From Allokutzneria sp. NRRL B-24872 (GTDB lineage Bacteria; Actinomycetota; Actinomycetes; Mycobacteriales; Pseudonocardiaceae): 64,000 nucleotides of DNA. Every line of letters starts with the position of its first letter. The stretch's first letter is position 1. Below the pieces are notes generated by a model. It did not search any database and was not told the origin of the DNA. It was given only the letters and a program-made list of their open reading frames with translations. This document shows positions 24,220-35,933 of the stretch, one piece after another. The position numbers and the translations under genes are program-made. The stretch lies in assembly GCF_002155965.1 (NCBI RefSeq), contig NZ_MUMH01000025.1:33085-97084 (forward strand), read 5' to 3'.

Positions 24220-26946
24220 CTAGAGAGCGGCGGGGTGGCGGAGGAGGGCCTGGACGCGCTGCACCTCGCGTTCGCGGTGCTGGGCGGCGAAGGACTCGAC
24301 GGCGCGCTCCCACGCCTCCCTGGCCCGCACGTGCAGGCCGAGCCCGGTGTAGGCCTCGCCGATGTGCTCCAGCAGCTCCGCCTCGATGTACAGGTTCCCC
24401 AGGCGCACCGACAGCGTCCGCGCCTGCTCGTAGTACGCGAGCGCCTCCTCGAACCGGCCGGCTTCGTGGGCGAGCAGACCGAGCCCTTCGAGCGCGCCGG
24501 CCTCGCCGCTGCGGTCGTTGTGCGCCCGGTACAGCGCGAGCGCCTGCTCGCAGTGCCGTCGCGCGTCGGCGTGCCTGCCGCCGATCTTGAGCAGGCACCA
24601 GCCGACGGCCATGTGCCCCTGCGCGTGCAGGGCGGGCTTGCCGAGCCCCTGGTAGATGCGCAGCGTGGCCTCGGCGTGCACCAAGCCGCGCCGGTGGTCC
24701 CCGCGCCGGTCGCACGCGGCCACCAGGCTGTAGTTGATGTGCGCCACCACTTCCGGCGTCTCGGCCAGCTCAAGGGCGCGCTCCACGAACAGCAGCGCCT
24801 TGTCGTGCTGGTCCATCCGCGCGTGCGCGTCGGAGAGCGAGCGCAGGCACAGCACGCGCGCGTCCACGTCGCCGAGCGCTTCGGCGGAGCGCAGGCCGGC
24901 GGCCCACAGCGCGACGCGTTCGGAGAGCAGGCCGCGGCGCCAGTAGTAGGTGTCCATGGCGCGCGCGATCTGCCAGACCCTGTTGTGCCACAACGACTCT
25001 GCGGCGAGGACCTGGGCGGCGGCGACGTTGCCCTGCTCGGCGTCCATCCACTCCATCGCCGACTCCATGTCGTCGAAGGTGGCGGGGACGCAGCCGGGCG
25101 CGGGCGGCTCCAGCTCGATCTGGGCCCGGCGGGGGAACAGCGCGCGCTCGACGGCGTAGGCGGAGTGCGTGTGGAAGTCGACCCACCGGCGCAGCGCCTC
25201 CGTCGCTGAAGCACCCGCGGTTTCCTTGGCGTACAAGCGGACCAGATCATGCATCCGGTATCTGTCCGAAGTGGACAGTGTGATCAGGTTGGCGCTCTCC
25301 AGCTCCGCCAGCGCCGAGGCGTCGGTCCCGGTGAGCGCGGCGACGGCGGTCCTGTCGATCTCCACTCCGGGCACCACGCCGAGCAGGCCGAACAGCTCGG
25401 CGGCCTCGGGGGACAGCGCCCGCAGCGACCAGGAGAACACCGCGCGCAGGTCCACCCTGCCGTCGCCGATCCCGAGCCCGTCCAGCCGCGAGCGGTCATC
25501 GCGCAGGCTCCTGGCCAGCTCGGCGAGCCCGAGCCACGGCGAGGTGGCCACCCGCGCGGCGACCACGCCCAGCGCCAGCGGAAGACCCGCGCACAGCGCC
25601 TGCAACTCCTGCGCCGCCTCGGGTTCCTCGGCCAGGCGGTCCTCGCCGAGCCGCGCGGCGAGCAGGTCCCTGGCGTCCTCGGGAGCCAGCGGGTCGAGGG
25701 TGAGCAGGCGAGCGCCGTCCAGTCCCGCCATGCGGTCGCGGCTGGTCACCACCACCGTGCACTCGCCGTCGCCGGGCAGCAGCGGCGCGATCTGCTCGAC
25801 GTCGTGCGCGTTGTCCAGCACCACCAGCGCGTTGCGGTCGGCGAGCAGTTCGCGGTAGAGCGCGACGCGCTCGTCCAGGCCCTCGGGCAGGGTCTCCGGT
25901 GGCGAGCCGAGCGCGTCGAGGAAGGCGCGCAGCGCGATCTCGGGCTGGACGGGCTCCCATTCGGGGTCGAAGCCGCGCAGGTCGGCGTAGAGCTGGCCGT
26001 CGGGGAACCGGTTCGGGTCGAGGTGCGCCCAGTGCAGCGCCAGCGAGGTCTTGCCGGATCCACCGATCCCGCTGATCACCGTGAGCGCGCCGCGGTCCAG
26101 CGAGGCCAGCTCGGCGCGGCGCCCGGCGAACACCCCCGGCGCGGACGGGAGCTGGCGGGGGATCGCGGCCCGGATCTTGGGCGCGGCGGTGCCTCGGGCG
26201 TGCACGGCCAGATCGGGCGCGGAGGCCAGGACCCGCCCGTGCAGCTCGCGCAGCCGCGCACCCGGATCGGTGCCCAGCTGTTCGGCGAGGCCGCGGTGCA
26301 CGCGCTCGTACTCCTGGAGCGCGTCCGCGCGGCGGTCGTTGCGGTAGTAGGCGAGCATCAGCTGCTCGCACAGGCGCTCGTCGAGCGGGTGCTCGATCAC
26401 GAGCTCGGTCAGCTCGGCGATCAGCTCGGCGTGCCGTCCGCAGGTCAGCAGCGCGTCGATCCGCTCGACCTGCGCGGCCAGCCGCTCCTTGTGCAGCGTC
26501 ACCCGCACCGCGGCGGCCCACTCGGTGTCGAACCCGGCCAACGCCTCGCCCCGCCACAGCTCCAGCGCGTGCCGGAGCAGGACGGCGCGGCCGGCTGGAT
26601 CGGACTTCCTGCGCGCCTTGGCCGCGCGGGCCCGGAAGGCGTGCAGGTCGATGTTGGCCAGGTCGGTGCTCAGCGTGTAGCCGCCGGGCTGGCGGGTCAG
26701 CGTCGCCTCGCCGGTCGGCGTGAGCACCCCGCGCAGCCGGGACACGTAAGTGTGCAGCGTGGAGCGCACCCCCGACGGGGGGTTGGCCCCCCACACGCGG
26801 GTGACCAGCTGTTCCTGCGGGATGAGCCGGTTGGCGTCGACCAGGAGCGCGGCGAGCACGCGCCGCTGCCGGGGGGAGCCGGTGTTGACCGGCTCCCCTC
26901 CGACGCGCACGTCGAGATCCCCGAGTATCCCCAGCTCCAGGGTCAC
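24220..26946 (-). CDS. AfsR/SARP-family regulator (BTAD, NB-ARC, TPR)
   Basis: A 908-residue large SARP. Winged-helix trans_reg_C domain at 1-95, bacterial transcriptional activator domain at 96-245, NB-ARC/STAND ATPase at about 255-540 with Walker A GIGGSGKTS near 292 and Walker B ALVVLDNAHD near 378, then tetratricopeptide helices at 640-900. This is the AfsR layout: ATP-driven activator of antibiotic genes in Streptomyces. GTG 26946 follows GGAG. A promoter (TTGAAA, 17 nt, TATCCA) lies at 26975-27003. It is 17.5 kb from the PKS operon, so a pathway role is only possible. Confidence 0.93.
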   Translation of the reverse strand: MTLELGILGDLDVRVGGEPVNTGSPRQRRVLAALLVDANRLIPQEQLVTRVWGANPPSGVRSTLHTYVSRLRGVLTPTGEATLTRQPGGYTLSTDLANIDLHAFRARAAKARRKSDPAGRAVLLRHALELWRGEALAGFDTEWAAAVRVTLHKERLAAQVERIDALLTCGRHAELIAELTELVIEHPLDERLCEQLMLAYYRNDRRADALQEYERVHRGLAEQLGTDPGARLRELHGRVLASAPDLAVHARGTAAPKIRAAIPRQLPSAPGVFAGRRAELASLDRGALTVISGIGGSGKTSLALHWAHLDPNRFPDGQLYADLRGFDPEWEPVQPEIALRAFLDALGSPPETLPEGLDERVALYRELLADRNALVVLDNAHDVEQIAPLLPGDGECTVVVTSRDRMAGLDGARLLTLDPLAPEDARDLLAARLGEDRLAEEPEAAQELQALCAGLPLALGVVAARVATSPWLGLAELARSLRDDRSRLDGLGIGDGRVDLRAVFSWSLRALSPEAAELFGLLGVVPGVEIDRTAVAALTGTDASALAELESANLITLSTSDRYRMHDLVRLYAKETAGASATEALRRWVDFHTHSAYAVERALFPRRAQIELEPPAPGCVPATFDDMESAMEWMDAEQGNVAAAQVLAAESLWHNRVWQIARAMDTYYWRRGLLSERVALWAAGLRSAEALGDVDARVLCLRSLSDAHARMDQHDKALLFVERALELAETPEVVAHINYSLVAACDRRGDHRRGLVHAEATLRIYQGLGKPALHAQGHMAVGWCLLKIGGRHADARRHCEQALALYRAHNDRSGEAGALEGLGLLAHEAGRFEEALAYYEQARTLSVRLGNLYIEAELLEHIGEAYTGLGLHVRAREAWERAVESFAAQHREREVQRVQALLRHPAAL

Positions 26947-26974
26947 ATCACTCCCAATGGCCTAGTCCTGGTTC

Positions 26975-27003
26975 TGGATAACTCCTTTACGGGATCATTT
27001 CAA
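26975..27003 (-). promoter_or_regulatory. Promoter of the SARP gene
   Basis: Minus-strand TTGAAA (27003-26998), 17-nt spacer, TATCCA (26980-26975), 29 nt upstream of GTG 26946 in an unusually AT-rich gap between the UvrA-like and SARP genes. Confidence 0.55.
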
Positions 27004-27011
27004 GGCGGTTA

Positions 27012-29276
<2,265 letters not shown>

Positions 29277-29301
29277 GACGGGCTCCTCTCGAGAGCTGAT
29301 T

Positions 29302-29339
29302 CCTTAGGGTGTAAACTGAGGATACTTTACGATGTAAGG
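29302..29339. promoter_or_regulatory. 38-bp double-dyad TetR operator
   Basis: CCTTA-N4-GTAAA-N10-TTTAC-N4-TAAGG is perfectly symmetrical in its four arms. It fills the gap between the divergent UvrA-like and TetR genes and overlaps the TetR ribosome site (AAGGAG). Confidence 0.72.
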
Positions 29340-29347
29340 AGTGGCAA

Positions 29348-30142
29348 ATGGTGGTCTACGCGGCCCAGGGTGACGCCCGTCGTTCGATGGGCCTGCTCTG
29401 GCGCGCTGGTTCCACCGACACCGCGCGTCCAGGCCCGCGACCAGCGCTTTCGATAGAGATGATCATCGAGGCCGCGATCGAGATCGCCGACGCCGACGGC
29501 ATGCCCGGCCTGTCGATGCGCGCGGTCGGCGAGCGACTGGGCCGCACCGCCATGGCGCTCTACACCTACGTCGCGAACAAGAACGAGCTGCTCGACCTCA
29601 TGTACGACCACGCGCTCGCGGAGCTGCCGAGCGACTACTCCGGCCACGCGGAGTGGCGCGACGCGCTGACGGCGTGGGCGCGCGACAACTGGGACTTCTT
29701 CCTCCGGCACCCGTGGCTGCTCCAGGTGTCGGAGGCGCGGTCGGTGCTCGGGCCGAACGAGTTCCAGACCGTGGAGACGCTGATCGTCGTCCTCGACCGG
29801 CTGGAACTGCCCGCGAAGGACGTGCGGCGCCTGGTCGGCACGCTGACCACCTACGTGCGCGGCGCGGTGCGGCGGGCGGTCGAGGCGCGTGCTGCGCAGG
29901 CCGAGACCGGGATGTCCGACGACGAGTGGTGGCTGACGCGCTCAGCGCTGCTGGTGGAGGTCGCGCCGGACTTCAGCGAGCGCTACCCGGCGCTGACCAG
30001 GCTGGAGTCGGGGCGGGCCTTCCAGATGGACGACGAGTCCGTGCCGTACCTGGAGCAGGAGGCGCGGGAGACGTTCCGGGCGGGCCTGGCGACCGTGCTC
30101 GACGGCATCGAGGTGGCGCTGCGCCGAGCCCGGATCGCCTGA
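29348..30142 (+). CDS. TetR-family regulator of the UvrA-like gene
   Basis: A 264-residue TetR/AcrR regulator. The HTH is at about 36-80 (IIEAAIEIADADG, then SMRAVGERLGRTAMALYTYV), placed late because of a 35-residue N-terminal extension. The large C-terminal TetR_C_1-like domain resembles that of TetR(A) and antibiotic-sensing relatives. ATG 29348 follows AAGGAG by 6 nt. Sits across the 38-bp operator from the UvrA-like gene, so drug-induced derepression of resistance is the natural model. Ligand unknown. Confidence 0.9.
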   Translation: MVVYAAQGDARRSMGLLWRAGSTDTARPGPRPALSIEMIIEAAIEIADADGMPGLSMRAVGERLGRTAMALYTYVANKNELLDLMYDHALAELPSDYSGHAEWRDALTAWARDNWDFFLRHPWLLQVSEARSVLGPNEFQTVETLIVVLDRLELPAKDVRRLVGTLTTYVRGAVRRAVEARAAQAETGMSDDEWWLTRSALLVEVAPDFSERYPALTRLESGRAFQMDDESVPYLEQEARETFRAGLATVLDGIEVALRRARIA

Positions 30143-30176
30143 CCCGCCCGAACCGTTCGGACCCGTTCAGACCTGC

Positions 30177-30707
30177 TCAGACCCGGCCGAAGACCAGGTT
30201 GCCGCGGGCCTCGGCGTCATCGCCAGCCCAGAACTCGAACCACAGCGCGGAGAACTCCTCACGGGAGAGCCGTCCGTCGCCGTTGGCGTCGAGCTGGGTG
30301 AAGATCTCCGAGACGTCCTCGGTTGAGCCGGTCCAGCCCTCGATCATCTCGCCGTACTCCGCGACCGAGACCTCACCGTCGCCGTCGCGGTCCACGGCGT
30401 CGAACATCGCGTGCGCCGTGCCCACGACCGCCTCGCTCATCCCGGACAGCCGCTCGGCGACGGCCAGCACGTCCTGGAGCAGCACGGTCTCGCCGTCCGG
30501 GTCGGCCGCCGCGAGCAGCGTCGCCCACCAGCCCATCATCACGGCGGTGAGCAGCGCGTGCGCGTCGCTGCCCGGCTCGGCGCCGCGCAGCGCGGTCCAG
30601 CGGTCGGTGAGCGCGCGGAAGTCGGACTCGGTGAGCTCCCCGTCGGAGTCGGCGTCCATCGCGGAGAACACCCTGGCGATCTTGCGGCGTTGCAGCTCGC
30701 TGGCCAT
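30177..30707 (-). CDS. EF-hand calcium-binding protein, calerythrin-like
   Basis: A 176-residue protein with four EF-hand positions, matching the calerythrin/sarcoplasmic calcium-binding protein layout. Loop 1 is DADSDGELTESD (about 18-29), loop 3 DRDGDGEVSVAE and loop 4 DANGDGRLSREE. Loop 2 is degenerate (DPDGETVLLQDV, lacking key oxygen ligands), so three sites should bind calcium. Calerythrin was first found in Saccharopolyspora erythraea as a cytosolic calcium buffer. No signal peptide. Monocistronic. Confidence 0.92.
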   Translation of the reverse strand: MASELQRRKIARVFSAMDADSDGELTESDFRALTDRWTALRGAEPGSDAHALLTAVMMGWWATLLAAADPDGETVLLQDVLAVAERLSGMSEAVVGTAHAMFDAVDRDGDGEVSVAEYGEMIEGWTGSTEDVSEIFTQLDANGDGRLSREEFSALWFEFWAGDDAEARGNLVFGRV

Positions 30708-30903
30708 GCTGCGTCCCTTCGGCTTGGCGGGGTTCGAGCGTGCGGCGCAGCGCGGGAGCGGGCAATTGGCCGGACGGGTGGCACTCGCCGGTCACTCTCG
30801 GTGCCCGCCCGCGACCCGGGGTTGTGGTGCGGGCGAGGCCGCGGCGAGACCGAACTGGAACACCGACGATCACCTCGCGCCCGCTCCGTCTAGGCTGGCC
30901 GTC

Positions 30904-31806
30904 ATGACGGCGCCGCTGGCCGTGGCGGGCATCGAACCCGCCGACGTGGCCTCCCAGGAACAGCTGACCGACGGCTTCTACAACACGCTCTACCTGCTGG
31001 AGATGGTCGACGGCGCGCGCCAGGTGCTGAAGGTCGAGCCGTCGCGGGGCGAGCCCCGGTTGAACTACGAGATCGCCCTGCTCGCGGCCGAGGAGATGTT
31101 CCTGCGCGTCGCGGAGTCCGGCGGTGTCCCGGTGCCGCACGTGGTCCGCGGCGGCGAGGGCTACCTGCTCATGGAGGAGGTGCCGGGGGTCAACTGGCAC
31201 CGCCTCGGCGGCTCGCTCGACGCGGCCGAGCACGAGCGGCTGCGCGCCGAACTCGGCCGGATCGTCGCCGACCTGCACCGGCTGACCGGCAAGCGCTTCG
31301 GCTACGCGCAGCGCGGGCTGGCGACCACCTGGCGCGAGGCCTTCCTCGGCATGGTGGACGCGCTGATCGCCGACGCCGCGCGCTTCGGCGTGGAGCTGCC
31401 CGAGCTGCGCAAGCGCTTCGCGGGCGTCGCCGACGTGCTCGACGACGTGGCGACGCCGGTGCTGGTCCACTTCGACCTGTGGGCGGGCAACATCCTCATC
31501 GACGAGCCCCGGGGCACCCGGCACATCAGCGCGCTGGTCGACGGCGAGCGCTCGTTCTGGGGCGACCCGCTCGCCGACATGGCCTCGCTGGCGCTGTTCG
31601 GCGACATCGAACAGGACGAGGCCTTCCTGAGCGGCTACCGCCAGGCCGGGGGAGTGCTGCTCTTCGACGACTCCGCGCGCAAGCGCATCGCGCTCTACCA
31701 GGCCTACCTCTACGCGATCATGCTCGTGGAGGCCGCGCCGAGGAAGCGCCCCGCCGCCCCGCAGACCGCCGAAGCGCTGGAGCGGGCGCTGGCCGTCCTC
31801 GGCTGA
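30904..31806 (+). CDS. Fructosamine kinase / aminoglycoside phosphotransferase-fold kinase
   Basis: A 300-residue APH-fold phosphotransferase. LVHFDLWAGNIL near residue 191 is the catalytic Brenner loop (HxDxxxxN), and LVDGERSFWGDP near 214 supplies the magnesium-binding Asp. An N-lobe Lys in QVLKVEP (near 43) and Glu in MLLMEEVPG-like hinge text fit ATP binding. It may phosphorylate a small molecule or sugar amine. It is not clearly an antibiotic-resistance enzyme. ATG 30904. Ends at a strong hairpin shared with the convergent beta-helix gene. Confidence 0.82.
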   Translation: MTAPLAVAGIEPADVASQEQLTDGFYNTLYLLEMVDGARQVLKVEPSRGEPRLNYEIALLAAEEMFLRVAESGGVPVPHVVRGGEGYLLMEEVPGVNWHRLGGSLDAAEHERLRAELGRIVADLHRLTGKRFGYAQRGLATTWREAFLGMVDALIADAARFGVELPELRKRFAGVADVLDDVATPVLVHFDLWAGNILIDEPRGTRHISALVDGERSFWGDPLADMASLALFGDIEQDEAFLSGYRQAGGVLLFDDSARKRIALYQAYLYAIMLVEAAPRKRPAAPQTAEALERALAVLG

Positions 31807-31829
31807 GCGGTGTGACGAGATGACCTGCC

Positions 31830-31865
31830 GGGGCTGGGCGGACCCCGCGATACCCGCCCAGCCCC
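31830..31865. terminator. Bidirectional hairpin between convergent genes
   Basis: GGGGCTGGGCGG (31830-31841) and CCGCCCAGCCCC (31854-31865) form a perfect 12-bp stem with a 12-nt loop, between convergent stops at 31806 and 31873. No U tract, as is usual in actinomycetes. Confidence 0.7.
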
Positions 31866-31872
31866 AACGGGT

Positions 31873-32640
31873 TCAGGGCTTGCCGCCGGGCTTGGGGCCC
31901 TGGTAGTCCTCCATCGAGGACTTGTCGATGCCGACCTCGTAGCGGATGCCGGGGCTGACCTCGTTGCCGCTCACCGTCGCGTGCGTGGACTTGATCGCCA
32001 GGCCGATGGCCTTGGTCGGCGAAGCCGCGAACTCGTTGTTCTCGATGGTGGCGTGCCGCACGTCCTCGAACATCAACGCCTGCGAGGCCTTGAGCGTCTC
32101 GCAGAAGTTGCCGCGGATGGTGAAGTGCGAGCTGTGGCCCTTGCCGCTGCCCTCGCCCTCGTTGGGGCCCTCCGCCATGAGGCACATGTTGTCGATCTTC
32201 TGACAGCGGTTGCCCTCGATGAGCACGTTGTTGCTGCCGGGGGTGTTCGTGGCGTAGGTCTGCATGCAGTCGGCGTGACCGTACTTGTTGCTCGTCCCGC
32301 TGATCGTGTTGCGCAGGATCTTGATGTTGTCGCCGAAGAACCGGATGCCGTCCCCGTCCCCGCCGACCGGGTTGGTGATCACGTTGTCCGCCAACGTGAT
32401 GTTGTTGCCCTGCGCGCGGATTCCCGGCGCTGACGGCCTGGTCATCCTGAAGTTGAGGATGACGACGTTGCCGGTCTTCACGTCGATGCCGTCGACGGTC
32501 CTGCCGGTGCCGTCGTAGACGCGGGGGTTCTCCGGCGTGCCGCCCTGGTTGATCACCAGGCGGGAGGCCGCCGTCGCCGGAACGGCTCCGGCGAGTGCGA
32601 CGAGGGCGGCGGTGACGCCGACGATGGACTTGCCTCGCAT
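31873..32640 (-). CDS. Secreted right-handed parallel beta-helix protein
   Basis: A 255-residue protein. Residues 1-25 form a Sec signal (basic MRGKS, hydrophobic core, cleavage after TATA). The rest has repeated turns such as NITLADNVI, NIKILRNTI, NVLIEGNRC, FTIRGNFC and ATIENNEF, each ending in Asn-x-hydrophobic, the pattern of right-handed beta-helix carbohydrate-active proteins (pectate-lyase-like folds). Two of the turns carry Cys. No catalytic residues of a known lyase can be assigned. Ribosome site GAGGAG lies 9 nt before ATG 32640. Confidence 0.82.
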   Translation of the reverse strand: MRGKSIVGVTAALVALAGAVPATAASRLVINQGGTPENPRVYDGTGRTVDGIDVKTGNVVILNFRMTRPSAPGIRAQGNNITLADNVITNPVGGDGDGIRFFGDNIKILRNTISGTSNKYGHADCMQTYATNTPGSNNVLIEGNRCQKIDNMCLMAEGPNEGEGSGKGHSSHFTIRGNFCETLKASQALMFEDVRHATIENNEFAASPTKAIGLAIKSTHATVSGNEVSPGIRYEVGIDKSSMEDYQGPKPGGKP

Positions 32641-32757
32641 GCGGTGTTCTCCTCAAACAGCGGTGGTGATGCCGGAGAAGCTAGAGAGGAGCCCCGGGAG
32701 GGCTCCCGAGATGCAGTACGGTGCCTCGCACACGGCGCGTGATGGGGGAGACACGGG

Positions 32758-34494
32758 GTGCGCTCGGGGACGCTGATCGCCGGTCGGTACCGGCTCGAGG
32801 AGCCGATCGGCGCTGGTGGCATGGGCATGGTCTGGCTCGCCACCGACGAGCTGGACGACCGCCACGTCGCGCTGAAGCAGGCCACCGGCGACGACCGCTC
32901 CCGCGCCCTGCTGCGGCGTGAGGCGACGGTGGTCGCGCGGCTGCGCCACCCCAACATCGTGGAGTTCTTCGGCGAGGTCCAGGACGGCGACGAGTGGTGG
33001 CTCGTCATGGAGTACGTGCCGTCGAGCAGCCTCGCCGCCCGCGTCCACGCCGACGGCGCCATGCCCCCGCAGCGGGTCGCGCGGATCGGCGCGCAGCTCG
33101 CGGACGCGCTGGCCGCCGTGCACGCCGACAAGGTGCTGCACCGCGACGTCAAGCCGAGCAACGTGCTGGTCGACGCCACCGACGCGGCCAAGCTGACCGA
33201 CTTCGGCATCGCCAGGGTGCTCGGCACGGAGGCCACCCGCACGCACACCGGACTGGTCGGCGGCACGCCCGCCTTCCTCTCGCCGGAGGTCGCCAACGGC
33301 GAGGAGCCCACGACCGCCTCCGACGTCTTCTCGCTGGGCGCGACGTTGTTCGCCGCCGTGGAGGGGACCGCGCCCTTCGGCGAGACGGAGAACCCGCTCG
33401 CGCTGCTGCGCCGGGTGGCGAACGCGCCGATCCCCGTCGCCACGAAGGCCGGACCGCTCGCGCCCGTGCTCACCGAGCTGATGCGGCGCGCGCCGCAGGA
33501 CCGGCCCAGTGCCGCGACCGCTCGCCGACTGCTGCTGGAGGTCGCCGAAGGCGGTGATTCCCGGCCGAGGGCGTTCAAGCGCGGGGCGGCGGTCACGGGC
33601 GCGGTGCTCGCGCTGGTGGCAGCGACGATCATCTGGTGGCCGGAGAAGCCGGCGCTGGGCGTGGGTGATCCGCGCACCGCCGACCCGTGCGCGCTGTTCG
33701 ACCTCGACGCGATCGGCGCCTTCGGCACGACCGAGCTGGACGCGGCCTACTCCGGGCTGGCGCGCTGCGACGTGATCGTCCAAGGGGCTGGCGACAGCGT
33801 GGTGGACCTCCAGGCGGAGTTCAGGACGTACTCGTCGGCACCGGAGGGACCGACGGAGAAGCTGGGGCCGGTCAGCGTGATCCGGGGCAGCAGCAGGAGC
33901 GATCTCTGCCAGCGGATCGTGCTGCTGCCGGACGGGAACGGCGTGCGGGTGACCGCCGATCACGCCGCGGGCGCGCAGGTGCCGAGGCTGTGCGAGCTGG
34001 CGGACTCGGTCACCCTGCGCGTGGCGGCCATGGCCGCCGAGGCTCAGCTGCCCCGCAGGAACGCCCAGTTCCCAGCCGAATCGCTGGCCCGGCGCGACGC
34101 CTGCGAGCTGGTCCCGGCCGAGGCGCTGGCCAGCGTGCCCGGCGTGGCCAAGTCCTCCGGCAGGCCCGGCTTCGGCAACTGGTCGTGCAACTGGCCGAAT
34201 CCCGGGACCGGGCAGGGCGTCGACCTGTACTTCGATCGCGGCAACGCCTCGTTCAACGAGCGGCGCGACGGGCGGCGCGGCTCGGTCGGCGGCCGCGAGA
34301 CCTACACCAAGCCCACGGGTGCGGGCGACGAAGCGGTGTGCTCCGTCTCGATCGTCCACCGCACCTACCCCGACGCCGGCGGCGGGACCAAGTCCGAGCT
34401 GGTGGTGGTGAAGCTCGGCGGCCAGAGCGCGACCGCCGAGGGCCACTGCGCCGTGGCGACCGCGCTGATCACGGCGCTGGCGCCCCGCCTGTAG
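32758..34494 (+). CDS. Transmembrane Ser/Thr protein kinase (PknB-type)
   Basis: A 578-residue receptor kinase. Kinase domain at about 8-262: glycine loop IGAGGMGMV, Lys in VALKQ, HRDVKPSN catalytic loop, DFG, and a SPE (for APE) activation-segment end. A membrane helix at about 277-296 (AVLALVAATIIWW), then a ~280-residue outer domain with paired Cys, like DUF3558-type lipoprotein domains, rather than PASTA repeats. GTG 32758 with GGGGGAG upstream. An FHA protein follows 22 bp downstream and is its likely substrate. Confidence 0.92.
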   Translation: MRSGTLIAGRYRLEEPIGAGGMGMVWLATDELDDRHVALKQATGDDRSRALLRREATVVARLRHPNIVEFFGEVQDGDEWWLVMEYVPSSSLAARVHADGAMPPQRVARIGAQLADALAAVHADKVLHRDVKPSNVLVDATDAAKLTDFGIARVLGTEATRTHTGLVGGTPAFLSPEVANGEEPTTASDVFSLGATLFAAVEGTAPFGETENPLALLRRVANAPIPVATKAGPLAPVLTELMRRAPQDRPSAATARRLLLEVAEGGDSRPRAFKRGAAVTGAVLALVAATIIWWPEKPALGVGDPRTADPCALFDLDAIGAFGTTELDAAYSGLARCDVIVQGAGDSVVDLQAEFRTYSSAPEGPTEKLGPVSVIRGSSRSDLCQRIVLLPDGNGVRVTADHAAGAQVPRLCELADSVTLRVAAMAAEAQLPRRNAQFPAESLARRDACELVPAEALASVPGVAKSSGRPGFGNWSCNWPNPGTGQGVDLYFDRGNASFNERRDGRRGSVGGRETYTKPTGAGDEAVCSVSIVHRTYPDAGGGTKSELVVVKLGGQSATAEGHCAVATALITALAPRL

Positions 34495-34516
34495 CGAGAT
34501 GACCATGGAGGGATCT

Positions 34517-35317
34517 GTGCACGACGAGCAGGAGAAGGACGCTGACCTGCGCAAGCTGTCGTCCGGCCACGACAGCCTCGCCTTCGGCGTGAACTCCGCG
34601 GCGCCCCGGGACACCCTCTACGCGCTGGCGACGCTGGGCGGGGTGTCCGTCCGGCCGAGCTCCGGCCGCACGATCCTCTTCGGCCGCAACCGCGACGACG
34701 TGCACGTGTGCGTCGGCGGGGACGACACCAAGGTCAGCCGCGTGCACGGCGAGCTGGTGTACCGGGAGCGGCGGTGGGAGGTCGCGACCACCGGCAAGCT
34801 GCCGCTGCGGCTGCCCGGCTCGCGGATGCTGTTCCACGGCGAGGAGCCGATCCCGCTCGGTGAGGGCTACACGCCGCTGTTCGTGCGCGGTTCCAGCGGC
34901 CGCGAGCACCTGCTGGAGGTCTACGTGGTCGGCCCGGACGGGCAGCGCCCGGTCTCCCGCCACCGCGATGTCACCCAGCCGCCGAAGACCTGGCGGCTCA
35001 GCCCGGCGGAGCGGCTGGCGCTGGTCGTGCTCGGTCAGCGCTACCTGCTGCACGAGGCGCGCCCGCAGCCGCTGGCCTGGCGCCAGGCCGCCGACCAGCT
35101 CGCCGAGCTGGCGCCGAACGACGGCTGGACCGCCAAGCGCGTCGAGCACCTGGTCGTCGCCGTGCGCACCCGCCTGTCCAGGGGCGGCGTCCCCGGCCTC
35201 ACCCGCGAGGAGGTCGGCGAGCCGGTCGGCAACTCGCTCAACGACAACCTGCTGCGCGAGCTGATGCTCTCCACCACCCTCGTGCCCCCGGACCTCGCGC
35301 TGCTGGAGGACTTCTAG
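34517..35317 (+). CDS. FHA-domain protein
   Basis: A 266-residue protein. The FHA fold at about 30-125 has TILFGRN and VSRVHGEL, the conserved Gly-Arg and Ser-x-x-His that read phosphothreonine. The C-terminal 100 residues (SPAERLALVVLGQRYLLHE; WTAKRVEHLVVAVRTRL) form a helical HTH-like region. GTG 34517 is preferred because GGAGGG is 4 nt upstream; ATG 34499 and 34505 are upstream alternatives. Co-transcribed with the Ser/Thr kinase, which suggests a phospho-signalling pair. Target unknown. Confidence 0.85.
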   Translation: MHDEQEKDADLRKLSSGHDSLAFGVNSAAPRDTLYALATLGGVSVRPSSGRTILFGRNRDDVHVCVGGDDTKVSRVHGELVYRERRWEVATTGKLPLRLPGSRMLFHGEEPIPLGEGYTPLFVRGSSGREHLLEVYVVGPDGQRPVSRHRDVTQPPKTWRLSPAERLALVVLGQRYLLHEARPQPLAWRQAADQLAELAPNDGWTAKRVEHLVVAVRTRLSRGGVPGLTREEVGEPVGNSLNDNLLRELMLSTTLVPPDLALLEDF

Positions 35318-35933
35318 CCGAAGTCCACCGGCAGCTCGGCTCCTGTTTCGTTGACGCCCTGGATGTCGACCAGCACCGGAGCGCCCTTCGGCAGTTGTGT
35401 TCCCGCCAGCTCCAGCTCGGCGGTTGTGAAGCGCCACAACGAGAACGGCGCGGGCGGGTGTTGTCGCAGGCTGTCGCGCACCGGGTCCTCGCCCGCGCCG
35501 CCGAGCTGGACGAGCCTGCCGATGCCCTCGCTCTGCCTCGCCCTGCCTCGCTCTGCCTCGCCGGATCGAGCACCGCCTTGCACGCGTCGGCGGCGTCGTC
35601 CAAGTGCTCCAACGGAATGTCGAGCAGGTCCATCACCGCGGTCAGCGGGTAGCGGACCGTGAAGTCCGCCATCAGATCCACCACGCCCGTGAACCCGCCG
35701 CGCAGTTCGCGGGCGAGTTCGTGCAGGTGGTCCTCGCGTTCGCGGACGCGCCGCGCGTTGATCACCGGAGCGTGCGCGCGCCGCAGCGCTGCGTGCTCCG
35801 GGCCGTCGAGCGTGGTCAGCGCCGGGTGCTTGGCGATGTCGACGATCGGTCCGGCCGCGCGCGGGGCTGAGCGCGCGGGATCGGGTTCGGTGATGCCTCT
35901 CGTGGTGCGGGCGAACGGGTCCGGCCCGGCCAC
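35314..35933 (-). pseudogene. Decayed cytochrome P450
   Basis: The first frame keeps a P450 stretch from about the B-C region (DGPEHAALRRAHAPVINARR) through VDLMADFTVRYPLTAVMDLL. A second frame gives a piece from near the K-helix region (LRQHPPAPFSLWRFTTAELE, then KGAPVLVDIQGVN) and ends at a stop before the heme-binding Cys loop. The N-terminus, the I helix with its AGxxT, and the heme loop are all missing, and the frame shifts inside a CTGCCTCGC-type tandem repeat at 35527-35562. No active P450 can result. Confidence 0.78.
35527..35562. repeat. Short tandem repeat at P450 deletion junction
   Basis: CTCTGCCTCGC and CCTGCCTCGC alternate over about 35 bp, exactly where the P450 reading frame jumps and its middle is lost. 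Suggests slippage or recombination as the cause of the break. Confidence 0.6.
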